Positions 35,361 through 48,150 of a DNA stretch of 64,000 bases are shown here, piece by piece. Where the stretch lies: the NCBI GenBank assembly GCA_025677825.1, contig JAIXMO010000002.1, positions 310,001-374,000 of the forward strand, written 5' to 3'. The position numbers were made by a program, and so were the translations under genes. Origin of the DNA: Helicostylum pulchrum. Taxonomy: Eukaryota; Mucoromycota; Mucoromycetes; Mucorales; Mucoraceae. The notes beneath the pieces are model-generated. The model worked only from the letters and a program-made list of their open reading frames with translations, was not told the origin of the DNA and ran no database searches. Numbering within the stretch: position 1 is the first letter of the stretch; each line of letters opens with the position of its first letter.

Positions 35361-37775
35361 TTACGTCGTACTGTTAGCATGAGTATCATCATCGTCAATC
35401 TTGATACTTGTGGCATCAATAATGATATTTTTAGCTTTTGTCAAGACTTGAATTTCAGCTTGTACGTGATCTTCTGAAATTGTGTCACCAATAGTAAATT
35501 CAATAACTTGTTCAGCGGCGGATTTAGGTGGTTCGTCAACGGACATGGGAGAGGAGGGTTCATTTAATCGAGAACGCATTTCCTTATAAATTTCTTTTTT
35601 GGCACCGTAAACCTTATAAATTAATGAAGCATGATCGCGATACATGAGTCTCGAAGCTTGTAATAACGCACCATTGGCATAATCGAATCTTTCTTTAGAG
35701 GGGTCGAGCGAATCATCTAACTCGTTCATTGCTTTACCAATCACTTCAGTAGGTGTAGGAATTTTTGGTCGATTTCTATTAATATAAATAACATTAAAAT
35801 AAATTTTCATTTGTATATATATATTATAATATTACTACTTACAACATAAAATCAGATAATGGCTGTGTATGTTTACTGTATAATCTTGAGACTTCAAAGT
35901 TACCATGTGTGTACCTATATTTCATTGGTGGAGCTGATAATCTAGGCTTTTTATTTTTCCAATTCTTTTGCAATTCTTCGATTGTAATGGGTGTTTTTTC
36001 AAACGTAGGGCATCCAGATGCTTTCCAAATAATCTATTTTAAAAAATAATAATTTTAATATGTATGAATACATTATTATTATTTCTTGTATACATGTATA
36101 TATTATATTACCCAGTGACGCTCATTTGTTAAAATAGTCAAGATAATATCTGTATACAAGTTACCATGAGGTTTAGTAGATCTCAATAACTTTAAGAACA
36201 TTTGTTTTGTATCTTCAATCCATTTCACTTGTTCATCCTTTAAAATATAATTGGGTTGAACTAAAGATTGTTTGGTTGCACCACGAGCACTTAATAATGC
36301 AGCTGTCTTGTCCTTTTCTGCTTGAGAGAACCCATTTAAATATTGAAATAAGATCAAGTATTGTACAATAACAATTCTTCTGAATCTACAGTCTTCCATC
36401 TATACATATACTTTAGTTGCATATACTATTATATACATATATAAATACATACCTCTAAGTCTAATAAATCGCGACTACTCAATAATCTGGGAAATTGGAA
36501 ATCTCTATTGATTTCACTTAACAAACGTTCTGCTTGATTGGGATCTTCTTCATCGATAGCTATACTAGATTCAGATCGAGTTCTCTTCGTTCCAATTGTA
36601 CTTTTACGTGCACCCGACACTTCTGCTTCTTTTTCTGAAATTACTTGGAATTTTTGAGTAATACAATTGGTACCCTTTTGTAATTTCTTGAAATTTTCCC
36701 CTTCAAATATAGTTGGTGGATTAGAAAAGTATACACGAGTAGACCAGAATATTTTGTAGAATTCCTTTTGCTCAGCTTTTGATTTTTATAACGTGTTAAT
36801 AATGGTAATGATAATAAAGTTTTTTTTTTTATTTCTTTTTTTTTACCTGTTAAGTTAGAATCTGCGTCAACTTGTTCATCTGTATCAAAGCCAATCATAT
36901 CAGTATTGAAATCACCTCTCAAATTAACACCAGATCTTTCACAAAGAGGAAACGTGTTTGCAAGAAACATAAGAATACGTCCACAAAATATTGTGTTGGT
37001 TTCCTTTGATAATCTACGCAACAAGATGTTACACATTCTTAAGAGTACTAATCCTTTTCCTTTACCAGGAACCAAGTTCTATTGAACTATTAGTATATCT
37101 ATATATTTTATATGTATAATATAAAAACTTACCACTGTAATTTTAGCTTTACGCTTTTCGACATAATCAAATAATTTTTCACAGGCATATGTAGTATTGA
37201 CATCTAGCAGTTCTTCAACAAAACTCAAGTGAGTGACGTTGTCCAACAAATCGACGTCTGTTGATGCGAACAAGAAACAAAAAGTATATATAGTTTTTTT
37301 TTTCGAATTGAGTATACTGATCATATATATAATATTTGATAAAGAAAAAAACGCTGAACTTTAATGGACAATTTACCCGTAGCAGAACAATGTAAGACGA
37401 TGTCGAGACAATCTTCAATCTGTTTGTATATTTCATCACCATCGCCACGAAGCTATAGCAATAAATAAATGTATAAATATTATGGTACAGAAAAGGGTGT
37501 TTATTTTAAGAGATACTTACTGTAATATCAAGAAATATTTTACGGAATACAACTTCTGTTGCGTTTCTACGCCAATCGGCCTTACCTTTAAGAAGGGGCA
37601 CGTTTAATATATTAGCTTGTCCAGCCAAAGGTGCAATATGTTGGGTCACCAAGGATTCAATCATTTTAGAAGGAACTTCTGAAACCCCATGTTGTGCTCT
37701 GTATTCTGATGTTGAAGCAATGCATTGTGTAATAGCTACTGCCATATCACTGCGAAACTTTAAAAATATTGACAT
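35361..37775 (-). CDS. THOC1: THO complex subunit 1 (Hpr1-type)
   Basis: Scaffold subunit of THO/TREX, which couples transcription to mRNA export and limits R-loops. Eight exons: 37775-37521, about 37454-37377, about 37268-37133, about 37078-36848, about 36780-36454, about 36399-36112, about 36033-35846, and about 35776-35361. Recognised blocks: [104 protein letters not shown] and [13 protein letters not shown]. These occur in the order seen in human THOC1/p84. The C-terminal exon is Ser/Asp-rich and lacks the death domain of the animal protein. It is divergent from POT1 over 185 bp. Confidence 0.9.
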
Positions 37776-37960
37776 TTTATTTTTTGTATGTGTAGTTGAT
37801 AAAAAGGTTATTTGAGGAGAAAACAGCTCTTTACCAAAAAATAATAATAATAATCAAAATAGTAAATAGTGACTGTCCGGGCTCTATTTTATTTTTAGAG
37901 TAAAAAAAGGTTGTCAATTTTTCCCTTTCTTTTATTTTTCTGGGAAAGCTAAAAAGAAAC
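37776..37960. promoter_or_regulatory. 185-bp divergent promoter THOC1/POT1
   Basis: Compact divergent spacer with an AATAATAATAATAA tract and T-rich stretches next to the POT1 start. Confidence 0.4.
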
Positions 37961-39875
37961 ATGGCATCTCAAAAGTATTTGGATTCATTAAAGGTACATG
38001 AATAAAAAAAAAAAAGTCGAAAGAAAAAATTTGACATTTCAGCTAAAAATAAATAATAGGAAAGAGGAGTTAAGCCTCTAGCATATTATAGCAGTGGAAA
38101 CCACAGTAAAACTTCATGTATTTATGCTACTATTGTGTCTACGCAAGAAATAAAACACCCCACACCCTCACGCGCAGGTAAACAATAAAAATAAAGGGTC
38201 GATAAACAAAAACATTATTTATGTGTGTGTGTATTGAGATCAATATGATAAATAGACGCTATGTTGACATTTTACATATCCGACCCTTCAATCCCAACCG
38301 GCTCAGCATCTGTCTGTATCTTTGAACAAGACATCGGCAAGCTGGACTTCGTGAAAGAAGCTGACATCATTATAATTCAGGACTTTAACCTCAAACTCTT
38401 CAACGGGAAACGACAGATTAGTATGAATCGCTTTTCCAAGTACGCTACTTTTACAATAAGTCCTCTCAGCCTCACATGCAACAAAAAATTTGAAATTACT
38501 CTAGTTGATGAAAATATTGTCAGTTTACTTGAGCAATATTTAAAAGAGCACAAAGAATCCACTATCGACTTACCTATCAGAATACCGACACGAAGACCAT
38601 TACTAGAAACATGCGAGATAGATGCAAACGAATCTAAATTCTTTGATTACATCGGTGAGGTTACAAACGTATCTATGAAAGACAATCGAGCAACACTATC
38701 ATTAACCGATTATACGCTCAACCCTCTTCCTATTCGAAGCTACGCGGATGAAACTATTGTAGCAAAAGAATACATCATCAACTGTACAGTATGGGATTCT
38801 CTGGTAAATGATTGTAAAGACTTACAACCGGGAAACTACGTCAGTCTTCAGAATTGTGTTAAAAAGGACAATAATCCATTGGAATTTTCGATTCGACTCA
38901 GAGATAATGAAAATAAAGTCTTGTTATTAAATATTGAAGAAGATGATCCACGATTAAAGAAATTAATTGAACGAAAAAAGAACTATACTACTCCAAAATC
39001 TTTAAAAAGGATATCATACGACGATTACCCTCTCTCTACTGGTATTTGTTTTTTTTAAAAAAAAAGAAAGAAAGTAAAATTAACTTATCTCTTAGAAATA
39101 TACAAGGTGCCTAGAAAGTTTACGTCGATTAATGATATCAAGTTGGGAACGGTACATAAACAAATTATTTTCTTTTTGTATCATTACACTCATATTTTAT
39201 TTTATTGTGACTATAGATACCTAGAAAATTCCAAACACAAGCTCGTGTAACAAATTATGCACCTAAAGCTATTGAAAAATGGATTCGAGGATGGTGTCAT
39301 AAATGTTTTATTTCGTAAGTAATGTATCTTTTATGCACACTTGCACTATATTTTAACATAATGGTTTAGATCTGCTCCTGGTGTAGAGTGTAGAAAATGT
39401 AATACTGATACAAAACCAGTTTATAGCGTATCGATTTTTCTAAAAGACGATACAAACGAAGAAATAAGAGTGGAAGCGTTTGAGAAAAGTGCGCAAGACT
39501 TATTTTTTGGAATTCCTGCGGGACAGTAAGTATTTATGTATATAAAAAATATAAAGTCTTTTTTTTTTCTAACTGTATGAGTTTAGAGTATTGATAGATA
39601 AAAAAGTTAGAGCAAAACTGGAAAAAATTATGACTTTAGCAATAGAAGGAGTTTTTTTCGAGTTCGCCTTACAATCACAAAAATATGGAAATGGATTTGT
39701 GTACCAATTCATGCGAACTCGTTTTATTTATGAAGTTGATGAGTCGGATGAATCGATTGAAGTAGATGAATTGGTTGAAGTAGATGAATTGGTTGAAGAA
39801 GAAGAAGACTCGGATGAATTGGTTGAAGAAGATGAATTAGATGAAGAAGATGAAGAAGATGAATCGAATAAATGA
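37961..39875 (+). CDS. POT1: POT1-like telomere end-binding protein
   Basis: Single-stranded telomeric DNA binding protein of the shelterin type. Seven exons: 37961-37993, 38060-38177, 38256-39041, 39096-39151, 39217-39314, 39370-39525 and 39587-39875. OB1 (Telo_bind-like) spans exons 2-3: GVKPLAYYSSG, CIYATIVSTQEIKHPTPSRA, MLTFYISDPS, DIIIIQDFNLKLFNGKRQIS. OB2 includes FFDYIGEVTNVS, ATLSLTDYTLNP, IINCTVWDS and DLQPGNYVSLQN. The C-terminal part has a C-x2-C...C-x2-C pair (WCHKCFIS and ECRKCNT), as in POT1 C-terminal domains, which have an OB fold with zinc. The last 50 residues are an acidic Asp/Glu/Val repeat (EVDELVEVDELVEEE), an unusual extension. It converges with the ENGase gene, 22 bp between stops. 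Confidence 0.82.
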
Positions 39876-39897
39876 ATAAAAAAAAAAGAAAAATTGT

Positions 39898-42499
39898 TTA
39901 TTGTTTAAATATATCAATTGTTGCACTTGAAGAAATATGTCCTTCTCTATTTACAGCTTCTACTATAATTTCAGGTACCTTGGATCCAATTGACTTTAAT
40001 CCAGAAATACGATACTGACAACAAAACGATGTACCTAAAAACGTACACTGATTTCCTTCTCTATAAGATACTTTATAAAATTCTGTCTCTTTCCAATCAT
40101 GCATTACTTGAGTTAAATCAGTCCATTTTAACGTTCCATAATACACTGCAACATCTTCATTTCCAATATCACTCAAATCTTTGGTTTCCTTTTCTACAGC
40201 TACATCTGTCCACATTAAATCAGTAAGATGAGCACTATCGTTCACTATTTGACTGTTTGATACAGTGGGTATAATACTAAAATACCCAAGCGAAGCAATA
40301 ACTTGCGTAGTTAAACTTGTTAGACTTGCCGTATTAGCCGAAACGCTAACTTCTACACGAGTCAAGTGCAAGGCTCTGCCAGCAGGTACAGCCGGAATAT
40401 CAATTGTCTTTTTAATCCAATCGTTCTCTCCAGTTGTTTCTTCCATAGCAGGCAATAAAAAGCATCTACTTTCATTTAAATTAGCAGTAGCAATAGTAGC
40501 CCTAAATCCGTCTTCTTTATCAACTGAACTCTCTGGTTTCCACAAGGAGAAGAAATCAGCTTCAGTTTCGTTTTGACCTGTCTTTAATGAGAAATGACAG
40601 GACATGGTGAGCTTAATATCGTCTTGTAACAGTGTTCGGTATATATATCGTATGGAACATCCTTTACTGGCATCTAATGAGAGTTTGAAAAGTGGTACAG
40701 TTACTTCAGATTCCATGTCTCGCGATTCTCGGTGACTTAGGCGTTGACCTTTGATAATAAGTGATGTGCCGCCTGTAAATGCACCGTACTCGGATTCCAA
40801 GGAGCTTGTGACTTTAATGTTCTTGTCTACTGGGTACACTTGAGGGTTACGATAATTTAAATTAGGAAGAACAGCTTGATGTGATAAATGAGACCAAGGT
40901 TGTGAAAGTAATTTCTATTTTTTTAAAAAAAAATCATTAGGTTAGTAATGATACAGGTTTAAAATATAGAAAAATATACCTTTCCCTTATAATAAAAGCG
41001 TTCGCCAAAGCCTCTATCAAACGTAGTGACAAACCAATTCATACCAGGAACAGGGATAGTAGACACAGTATCGGTAATTCCTTTTTTATGCCCATGCATT
41101 AATTCATCCTCACTATTGCATTAAAAAAAAGGTTATATTTCATCTAACTTGAAGAAGGAAAGAAAAAATTACCTATCATCACTTTCAGTCCCCTTTTCGT
41201 TTTTCGGATTGGCTGGAGATGGAGGAGGATAATCAATATAATTACCACCGCACCAAAACAAACGATCCATCTTATCAAACTCGTCTTTTCCAAAATTTTC
41301 ATATGTCCAAGCCGTACCGAACAAAGCAGAAGATGTTTGAGCCGAGCTAGCTTCTTTCACGCCCTACTTTCCCAAAGTATTATATAAGTCTAACACGAAC
41401 AAAAAGCAGTATATATAAGTTTTACCTGGTAAGATTGAAATCCACCACCACCGTACGTCTTTCTTCCCCAAACATCGGTTCCAAAATAAACATCTAGGCC
41501 AGACTTTCCAAGTCTTTCAGCGAACCGTCTAGCCATCTCAGGGTACTCCTTTTTCCACCAATAGTTTAAAAAGATGCCATCTGAATTTCTAAAGAACAAT
41601 TCGTTTTTGCAAGTAAGGTTGTTTTGCCAATCGACGTCTCCGTCATTGGTCATACTGTCATACCAAATTACCTGCGAACCCGGGATTTCTGCATGCATTT
41701 TTTCTTTAAAATAATGCATAAACCTTTTATATACTTTTTCGTTAGTTTATAAACATTGCTATTGCGTGTTGTAATTCATTACTTTGCTAATTCTTCGGCT
41801 TTCGTTTTAGGGCTAGTCGGAAATGGAAAGAATTCACATTCAATATTAAATAACCAACCGTCAAATCCATAATGTTTTGCAATTGCCACTAAAAAAAAAG
41901 TAATATTTAAGCACAGATGTATATTTTTAGCTGCATACATATATGTTACCTAGCTTATCAGCATAAAAGGGACTCCAAAGTCTCAAAGGATCATCATCGT
42001 CACTACCCGGGTCTAAAGGTGGACCGTGTAACAACGCTTCCATCTCGTGCATTTGGTTATTACCTTCTACCAAAAACGTACCTAGACTTTTGACACCATT
42101 TCTATGACAGGCATTAGTCCAATTGACAGGAGGAATGGAAACACGTTCATGGGAAAAGCTAACCGAAATAATACCATTAAATAAAATTCTCTCTTTGTGC
42201 TTATAAATAATACTTTACTAATTAAACATATCTGTCAAGTGCCAATATTGTATGGAATAGATATCCGAATAATCATTACCTTGAATAAACTTGTCTTGTT
42301 TATATCCTCCGGCCATATCATGAGTTAAAAGCAATCGAGGTTTCAGGGCGTCTCTTGCACGTGGTTGCAGTGACACGTTAGGTATATTAAACTCGTCTTG
42401 TTTGGTAGGTACCCAATCGCGCAACTCATTCATAGACTTGAGTGCAAACGATACAGGCGAAAGTGTATCTTTTCCTTGAGATAGCGTTAGTGAAGGCAT
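39898..42499 (-). CDS. ENGASE: GH85 endo-beta-N-acetylglucosaminidase (Endo-M/ENGase type)
   Basis: Cleaves the chitobiose core of N-glycans, probably in the cytosol since no signal peptide is seen. Exons: 42499-42219, 42158-41950, about 41888-41783, about 41730-41427, about 41363-41175, about 41113-40982 and about 40913-39898. The start MPSLTLSQGKDTLSPVS and FNIPNVSL resemble Mucor hiemalis Endo-M. GH85 motifs: LLTHDMAGGY, YFSHERVSIPPVNW, GTFLVE and the catalytic FDGWLFNIECEF, where Asn and Glu are the known GH85 pair. Further blocks are VIWYDSMTNDG, GIFLNYWW and DVYFGTDVWGR. The C-terminal half is beta-sandwich. Endo-M-type enzymes also transglycosylate, a useful clue for a Mucor-like host. 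Confidence 0.94.
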
Positions 42500-42862
42500 A
42501 GAGAAACAACAACAAAAAGTAGAAGAAAAGAAAAAAAAAAGAAATAGTTTATTTCCGTGTGAGTAAAGTATTATTTTTGTTACGTAAAAAAAGTGAAACC
42601 TTTTATACACATTTTTAAATTTTATTTTTGGGTTAAAGCATAAAGATTTGTACTATCTGTGATAGCCTCGCGTTAAACACACTCTGTTTTTTTTTTAAAT
42701 AATGCAAAAACGCATTGTTACCACTTGTGCAGATTTAAAAGAAACCACTAGCTCTTTTTTTCTTCTTCGTTTGTACAGTCGGTACGACGATGGATATTCT
42801 CGCCAATTAAAAAAAAACATTTGTCGCCACACACTGCTAATCCAAAAACGTATGATGTGCTA

Positions 42863-43110
42863 CAACAGCGGTTCTATTTAAGGGTGGAAGAAAGCCACCC
42901 TTATATCGAACAGAGGATAATTAATACTTCTAAAGAAAAAAGCTCATTGAGATACCAGACTTCTAAAATCGCTCACATAATAAATCACTGCTAAAATTAG
43001 CGGCTATAATAAATATTGGTTTTTATTTTTTGCACTTGTGCAGTATTTCCGTTGCTGGATATATAATTTTTCCGTCCAGTGTTCAATTTAAGGGTGGATT
43101 TCTTCCAGAT
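42863..43110 (+). mobile_element. remnant of the TIR element family (copy B)
   Basis: After TA (42861-42862) the end CAACAGCGGTTCTATTTAAG is followed by a subterminal part shared with copies A and C: TTATATCGAAC, CTTCTAAAGAAAAAAGCTCA, ATCGCTCACATAA and CACTGCTAAAATTAGCGG. Homology stops near 43038 (TATTGGTTTTTATTTTTT). A second end-like sequence, TTCAATTTAAGGGTGGATTT, lies at about 43080-43099 in direct, not inverted, orientation. It is a truncated or rearranged copy. Confidence 0.65.
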
Positions 43111-43212
43111 TTCGAAGAGTAGTTTTTTCTTCATAAAAAGCTTTGATTGAGCGTTGTCTGAATAAAATCTGAACGAACCTAGGATTCAAGTAATGCGAGG
43201 ACAATCCAGTGG

Positions 43213-43940
43213 TTACGAAGCGGCTGTTTCGGTCGAGTATTTCGGTTTATATTTGACTAAAAGAGGTCTGTCTAAAGCACCCAGTTGACCCAAGGGCTTG
43301 CCTTGTTGCCTTTTTTTTACTAAAGTGTAGAAGCTATACTCAATGTTTTCGTCGCTTGTTGTATTTCGAAAGGACGATAAGTGTAGACCATCCGCCGTAG
43401 AATCTGCTTTTATTTTGTTGTTGTTATAAACATCAGAGCATCCATCATTATAGCTGAATGTAGAAACTTTCCTCTTGGTATCATTCAAACTATATTCAGG
43501 ATGCTGGTTTTTTTAAAGTGGCGTCGCAAATTATGATATCCTCTGTACTTGCTCCTGCAAACAGCGCAGGTATACTTCTGTTAGTTATCCAAATGCATAT
43601 TGCAATCAACTAAGGTGCTTCTGAATTAGAATGTAACAAAAAGAACATCTGTGACATTTTTTTGGGGTATGTGCCTTTATAATAAGAGCTAAAAAAAAGT
43701 AACTCACTCATGGCCTTGTGCTAGCTTATGTCTGGCAGTTGCTTTGGGAAAAACCGTGCCCTTTTTGTACCGACATAAAGAAAACAAAAATGCTAAAAAA
43801 AAATGCAGAATAATAAATATGAGCTCCTTTAAAAGGTAAACATTTATAAAAAAAAACTTACTGGTGGTATGCATTGTAAAGGAAAAGAGAAAGAAAGGAG
43901 ATTTATCTACTCTAAAAAAATGACAGAATAAATACATCTT
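43213..43940 (-). pseudogene. C2H2 zinc-finger gene fragment, frames broken
   Basis: On the minus strand, TFPKATARHKLAQGH-like sequence (about 43770-43707) precedes a GTGAGT donor. After an AACTAACAG acceptor comes KYTCAVCRSKYRGYHNLRRH (about 43570-43515), a clear C2H2 finger (C-x2-C, x12, H). The frame then slips by two bases before HPEYSLNDTKRK, which continues to a stop at 43213. The first junction is also out of phase with the finger. Two frame conflicts suggest a pseudogene. Wrong exon choice is the alternative. It lies 100 bp from repeat copy B. Confidence 0.4.
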
Positions 43941-44665
43941 GGGCTGATCTATTTAATGAAGATCAAAAACATGAAAACGCTTTTCTGCTGAATTTTTTGA
44001 AAGTTTCATTGCAGTAATTGCACTCATTATTTTCGGGCGTTGTTTGTTTATAGCTAATGATTGATTGTGATCTGCCTCAGTCAAATAATAATCCGCGTAT
44101 TACATACTTATTTGTTATGAAAACCGGTAACCTTCTTATTTTCTGCTACTCAATTAAGGCTTTGCAGTTTTATGCTGGGTGGTATGTTATCGTGATATTA
44201 ATGGTTACAGCAAAAAATGTATGTCCTTTATATTCATAAACGCTTTGTTATCGTTATTTTCTATTTTAATTAGTAAAGAATAATACTTATATTGCTATGA
44301 ATTTATATTCTTTCGCGTTGTCTTTTACGATATCTTCGTTTGAAACAAAGGTTTGACCATTTTAGGGATACCTGGATAATGAAATTTTATATTGCATTAG
44401 AGTGCTTGCCGCCGCAATTAATGGACTACTTGGTAAGATTGGGACAAATAATTCTTATTCTATGGCGAAATAAGGACTGTTCCTACGTCACGAAGTGAGA
44501 TGTAGTGCGTCGAGTTTGCACAAAAAAAAATAAAGGAGAGAGCTACGGCCTTTTTTTTTCTTTTCTTTTTACACACATATTTCTTTTTTTTTCACCTTGT
44601 AATTAAAACCCTTTTTTTTGTATATAATAATTAAAATAAAAAAATAAAAAATATAAAAAAGAGTC

Positions 44666-47034
44666 ATGAATCTGGAAGACACAGATAATTGCACGTTAAT
44701 TAAAGCAAGGCTTAATACAGAGCTTGTTTCCATTTATACCAATACCTTTCAACATGTTGGACAAAAGTTTCTTGATTCACTTATGCAGCAAATTGCAGTT
44801 CAAACCAAAGCGCAAACAACACTACTGTTACAGCTTTTATCTGTAGAAGAGTACAGGGAGCTCTCACGTATCTATAGCAATCAAAATAAAAAGTTTAACG
44901 TTCTGGCGATGGATAGCGATTTTAGCAGCTCACCCGATATAGATGCACCTTCACCCCAGCACCCCACACAGGTAGATACCTTTTACGATAGCTTACAGGA
45001 TCAATTTCTATTGATTAGATCTTGTTATTCAAATGGTGCAAGTATTGAATCAATGTAAATACTATATAATATGTTTGTTATTTATTATAATAATTTAACC
45101 TTTTTATAAATATTATATATATATTTTTATTATATAAATATCCTAGTCAACCAAATACTATCGTTCCACTATCAATTTTAAATAGTTCCTCTTCACCTTA
45201 CATAAAAGCTCTATTACATGCTACCAAGATACTATCTATTGACCATACTGTCGAGGGCGAAGAGTCGATTTATCCAGCATTTCAGCATTTCGTTTCATCA
45301 AGGCTTGAATCGTTTGATAAGTCTAATACAATAAAGGGTTTGATTTGTGTAATGGATAATACCGTGATGGGTAAAGGAAAGTTGGATGTCGTTACTACTA
45401 TACTCAATAACGTACATGACCGTTGTGTAAACGAATTAAATCAAATACAAGAGCACGAAGTACTGATAAGCGCAAGGGATTTAGCTTCGTTGGACGCTGA
45501 AAACAAACTAAAGTTTTTGGCTGATATGAGTCACGAAATTAGGTAACAAATAACTATATATATACTATATATACATATATTAATTGTATTTCAGAACACC
45601 CATGAATGCTGTCATTGCTTTAACTGATTTACTACTACAAGAACGATCTTCTTTAAATATGGAACAAATAGAACATTTAGAAGTTATTCAAACCAGTGGT
45701 AGCCATCTATTAACTGTAAAGTAAAAGTAAAAAAAGGTAAAATATTACACAGGATACTAACACTTTTTATTTTATTTTATTTCATGTTGTTGCCAGATCA
45801 TAAATGATATTTTAGATATTTCTAAGTTAAACCATGATCCTAAGTTCAAACTCGAAAATCGAAGATTTAGTATAAGAAAATGTTTAAAAGGTTTGTTTAT
45901 TTATTGTTATATTTATATATATAAAAATATATATTGATATAACGTATAGATACATTAAATATGGCAAGACATCAAGCTTCAATGAGTCAACAAAATAAAA
46001 TGGTTTACGTATTAGAATGCCCTGCAGACAAAGACGACAATTTACCGTTACCTCAGCTTATTTCGCAACTTGAAAATAATGGAATCCTACTTCGACCTTT
46101 ACTTCATAAGAAGGGCAAAACCGTGTTACCTGTCATATGGAAGATTGATTCCGATGTACCTGACCACTTCCTTGGTGACACTATGCGTTTAACACAGATC
46201 ATGTTGAACTTATGTTCTAATGCAGTCAAGGTAAAATAAATCAATAATAAATAATCATCATGTTATAAATATACTAACCCAAAAAAAAGTTTACAAAACA
46301 AGGTGGTATTCATATTCGTATTAAACGATCTACACCAACACCCAGAATAACTTCTATTAACGGACATCAAAACGAAAAGCGATTAACATTTAAAGAAAGA
46401 TACGATGCAAAAATAGAGACGATTTGGACCCGAGCTTTACAAGAGAAAAGAGAGAGAAACAATAGTAATTCGAGCTATAATTTATCGCCTACATCATCGT
46501 CAGGTGTAAGTGGACTTGTTTCATCAGAGGAATTCGTAGCAGAGGATTATCTGGGTGAAAAAGCTATTTTAGAAATTTCAGTTACAGATACTGGAATTGG
46601 TATACCTGCAGATCGTTTACCAAAATTGTTCAAGTCGTTTTCGCAAATTGATATTTCTACAGCCAGACGGTATGGTGGTACAGGTCTAGGCCTTGCAATA
46701 TCCAGCACGCTAGTGAATCGAATGGGTGGGTGTGTTTGGGTCGAATCAGAAGAAGGTGTAGGTTCTAGATTCGCTTTAACTTTGCCAATGACGGTTGCTC
46801 CAAGGTCTAGAAACTATAGTAATGATAGCACTCCTTTAGGCTATGTCGGTTCTCCTTCTTCTCCTAGTTCGACTATATCTGATAGTAGTGGAAGTGTTCA
46901 ATCATCAGTAGGTAATATTTCAGATAATAATAATTCCCCATTATATACTTTTACAACACCTGTTGCGTCCAATCCAAGTTATTTTCCAACTATGAATTAT
47001 GGTCAGTCCAACAATAACAATACTGTACCACAGC

Positions 47035-47065
<31 letters not shown>

Positions 47066-48150
47066 TCAACAACGTCCCATGTTACCAAGAACCACTCATC
47101 AACAATTATTTAGTAATGATCTTTATAATAATAGACTTGAACCATCTATCGCCTTGTCTTTACAAACCTCCAATGACCCTCACTTTTCTCCCATGGCTGA
47201 GGATATACCTCCAGCAAGTTCTTCTTCTTCGGGTGTAGATAGTATTAAACGTGTAACCCAGAATGTAACTCATAATTTAGGTGGGGGAGTAGGTCTTAAT
47301 ACTGGAAATAATGGAACAGCTAGAAAGACCTATAATGATTTATTATCGCCTGCTTCTAGAAATACGCGTATTGCTATTACAAAACAACACTATCATAATA
47401 GAAAACCACAGACCAAAGAAGAAAATTTAGCTAAAATACATCCGTTACGAATTTTACTGGCGGAAGACAATATATGTAAGTCCCTCCCCCATGTTTTGTT
47501 TATTTATTTACATGTGCCGATAATAATGCTTTCATTTTTTTTCAAATAGTAAATCAAAAAATTGCTATTAGTATTTTGAAAAGGTTAGGGTATATTGACG
47601 TAGCTATTGCCAACAATGGAAAAGAAGTACTTTCTTTAATGAAAACTTCTGTTTTTGATGTCATATTTGTAAGCATATTAATTTATGAAAAAAAAAAAAT
47701 AAGCTAACCAAAATTTACTAGATGGATTTGTATATGCCTGAAATGGACGGATTAGAAGTAACACGTGAAATAATCAAAGAAAGAGCAAAACAAAAGGTTT
47801 TGGATGCCAGTGAAGAAGATACAACTAAACTGATTTCACTTTTAAATACGGTGGATGTATATATTATTGCATTGACAGCTTCAGCCTCACGCGAAGACCG
47901 TCAGATTTGTATAGATGCAGGCATGAACGATTTTATCAGTAAACCTTTTACCATGACCGAAATGAAATCAGCTTTAAAGACTTGCGCTAATAAACGTAAA
48001 AAGAGAAGAAAGTTGGCTCAGAAACAATTGGCTGAAATGGAAGAAGTCATTGATACAACCGTGAACCCGGCTGCTGCGTCATTAAATACCTCAAACACTG
48101 CAGATGACCCCATGTTGGATGTTGAATCTGCGTCAACGCATCTTGTATAA
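44666..48150 (+). CDS. cytosolic hybrid histidine kinase with receiver domain
   Basis: Two-component signalling kinase feeding a phosphotransfer relay. Eight exons: 44666-45054, 45147-45542, 45595-45715, 45797-45890, 45948-46230, 46290-47475, 47550-47668 and 47722-48150. No transmembrane segment, PAS, HAMP or GAF motif is evident in the first 290 residues. H-box: FLADMSHEIRTPMNAVI, split by an intron. N-box: MLNLCSNAVKFTKQGGIHI. G1 box: VTDTGIGIP. F/G2 box: FKSFSQID and GGTGLGLAIS. A Ser/Asn/Gln-rich linker (poly-Gln about 47032-47070) precedes the receiver: RILLAEDNILNQKIA, phosphoacceptor in MDLYMPEMDG, IALTAS, and lysine in ISKPF. About 80 residues are inserted between the N and G1 boxes (TPTPRITS to SSGVSG). 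The protein ends with a Lys-rich segment. Confidence 0.93.

Larger units (their letters stand above)
42500..44665. other. intergenic region with repeat copy and broken gene
   Basis: 2.2 kb between the divergent ENGase and histidine kinase genes. It holds the repeat remnant (42863-43110) and a zinc-finger fragment (43213-43940). The rest, including a frame at 44057-44239 (plus), shows no supported gene. The 44520-44665 leader is T/A-rich and probably the kinase promoter. Confidence 0.5.
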
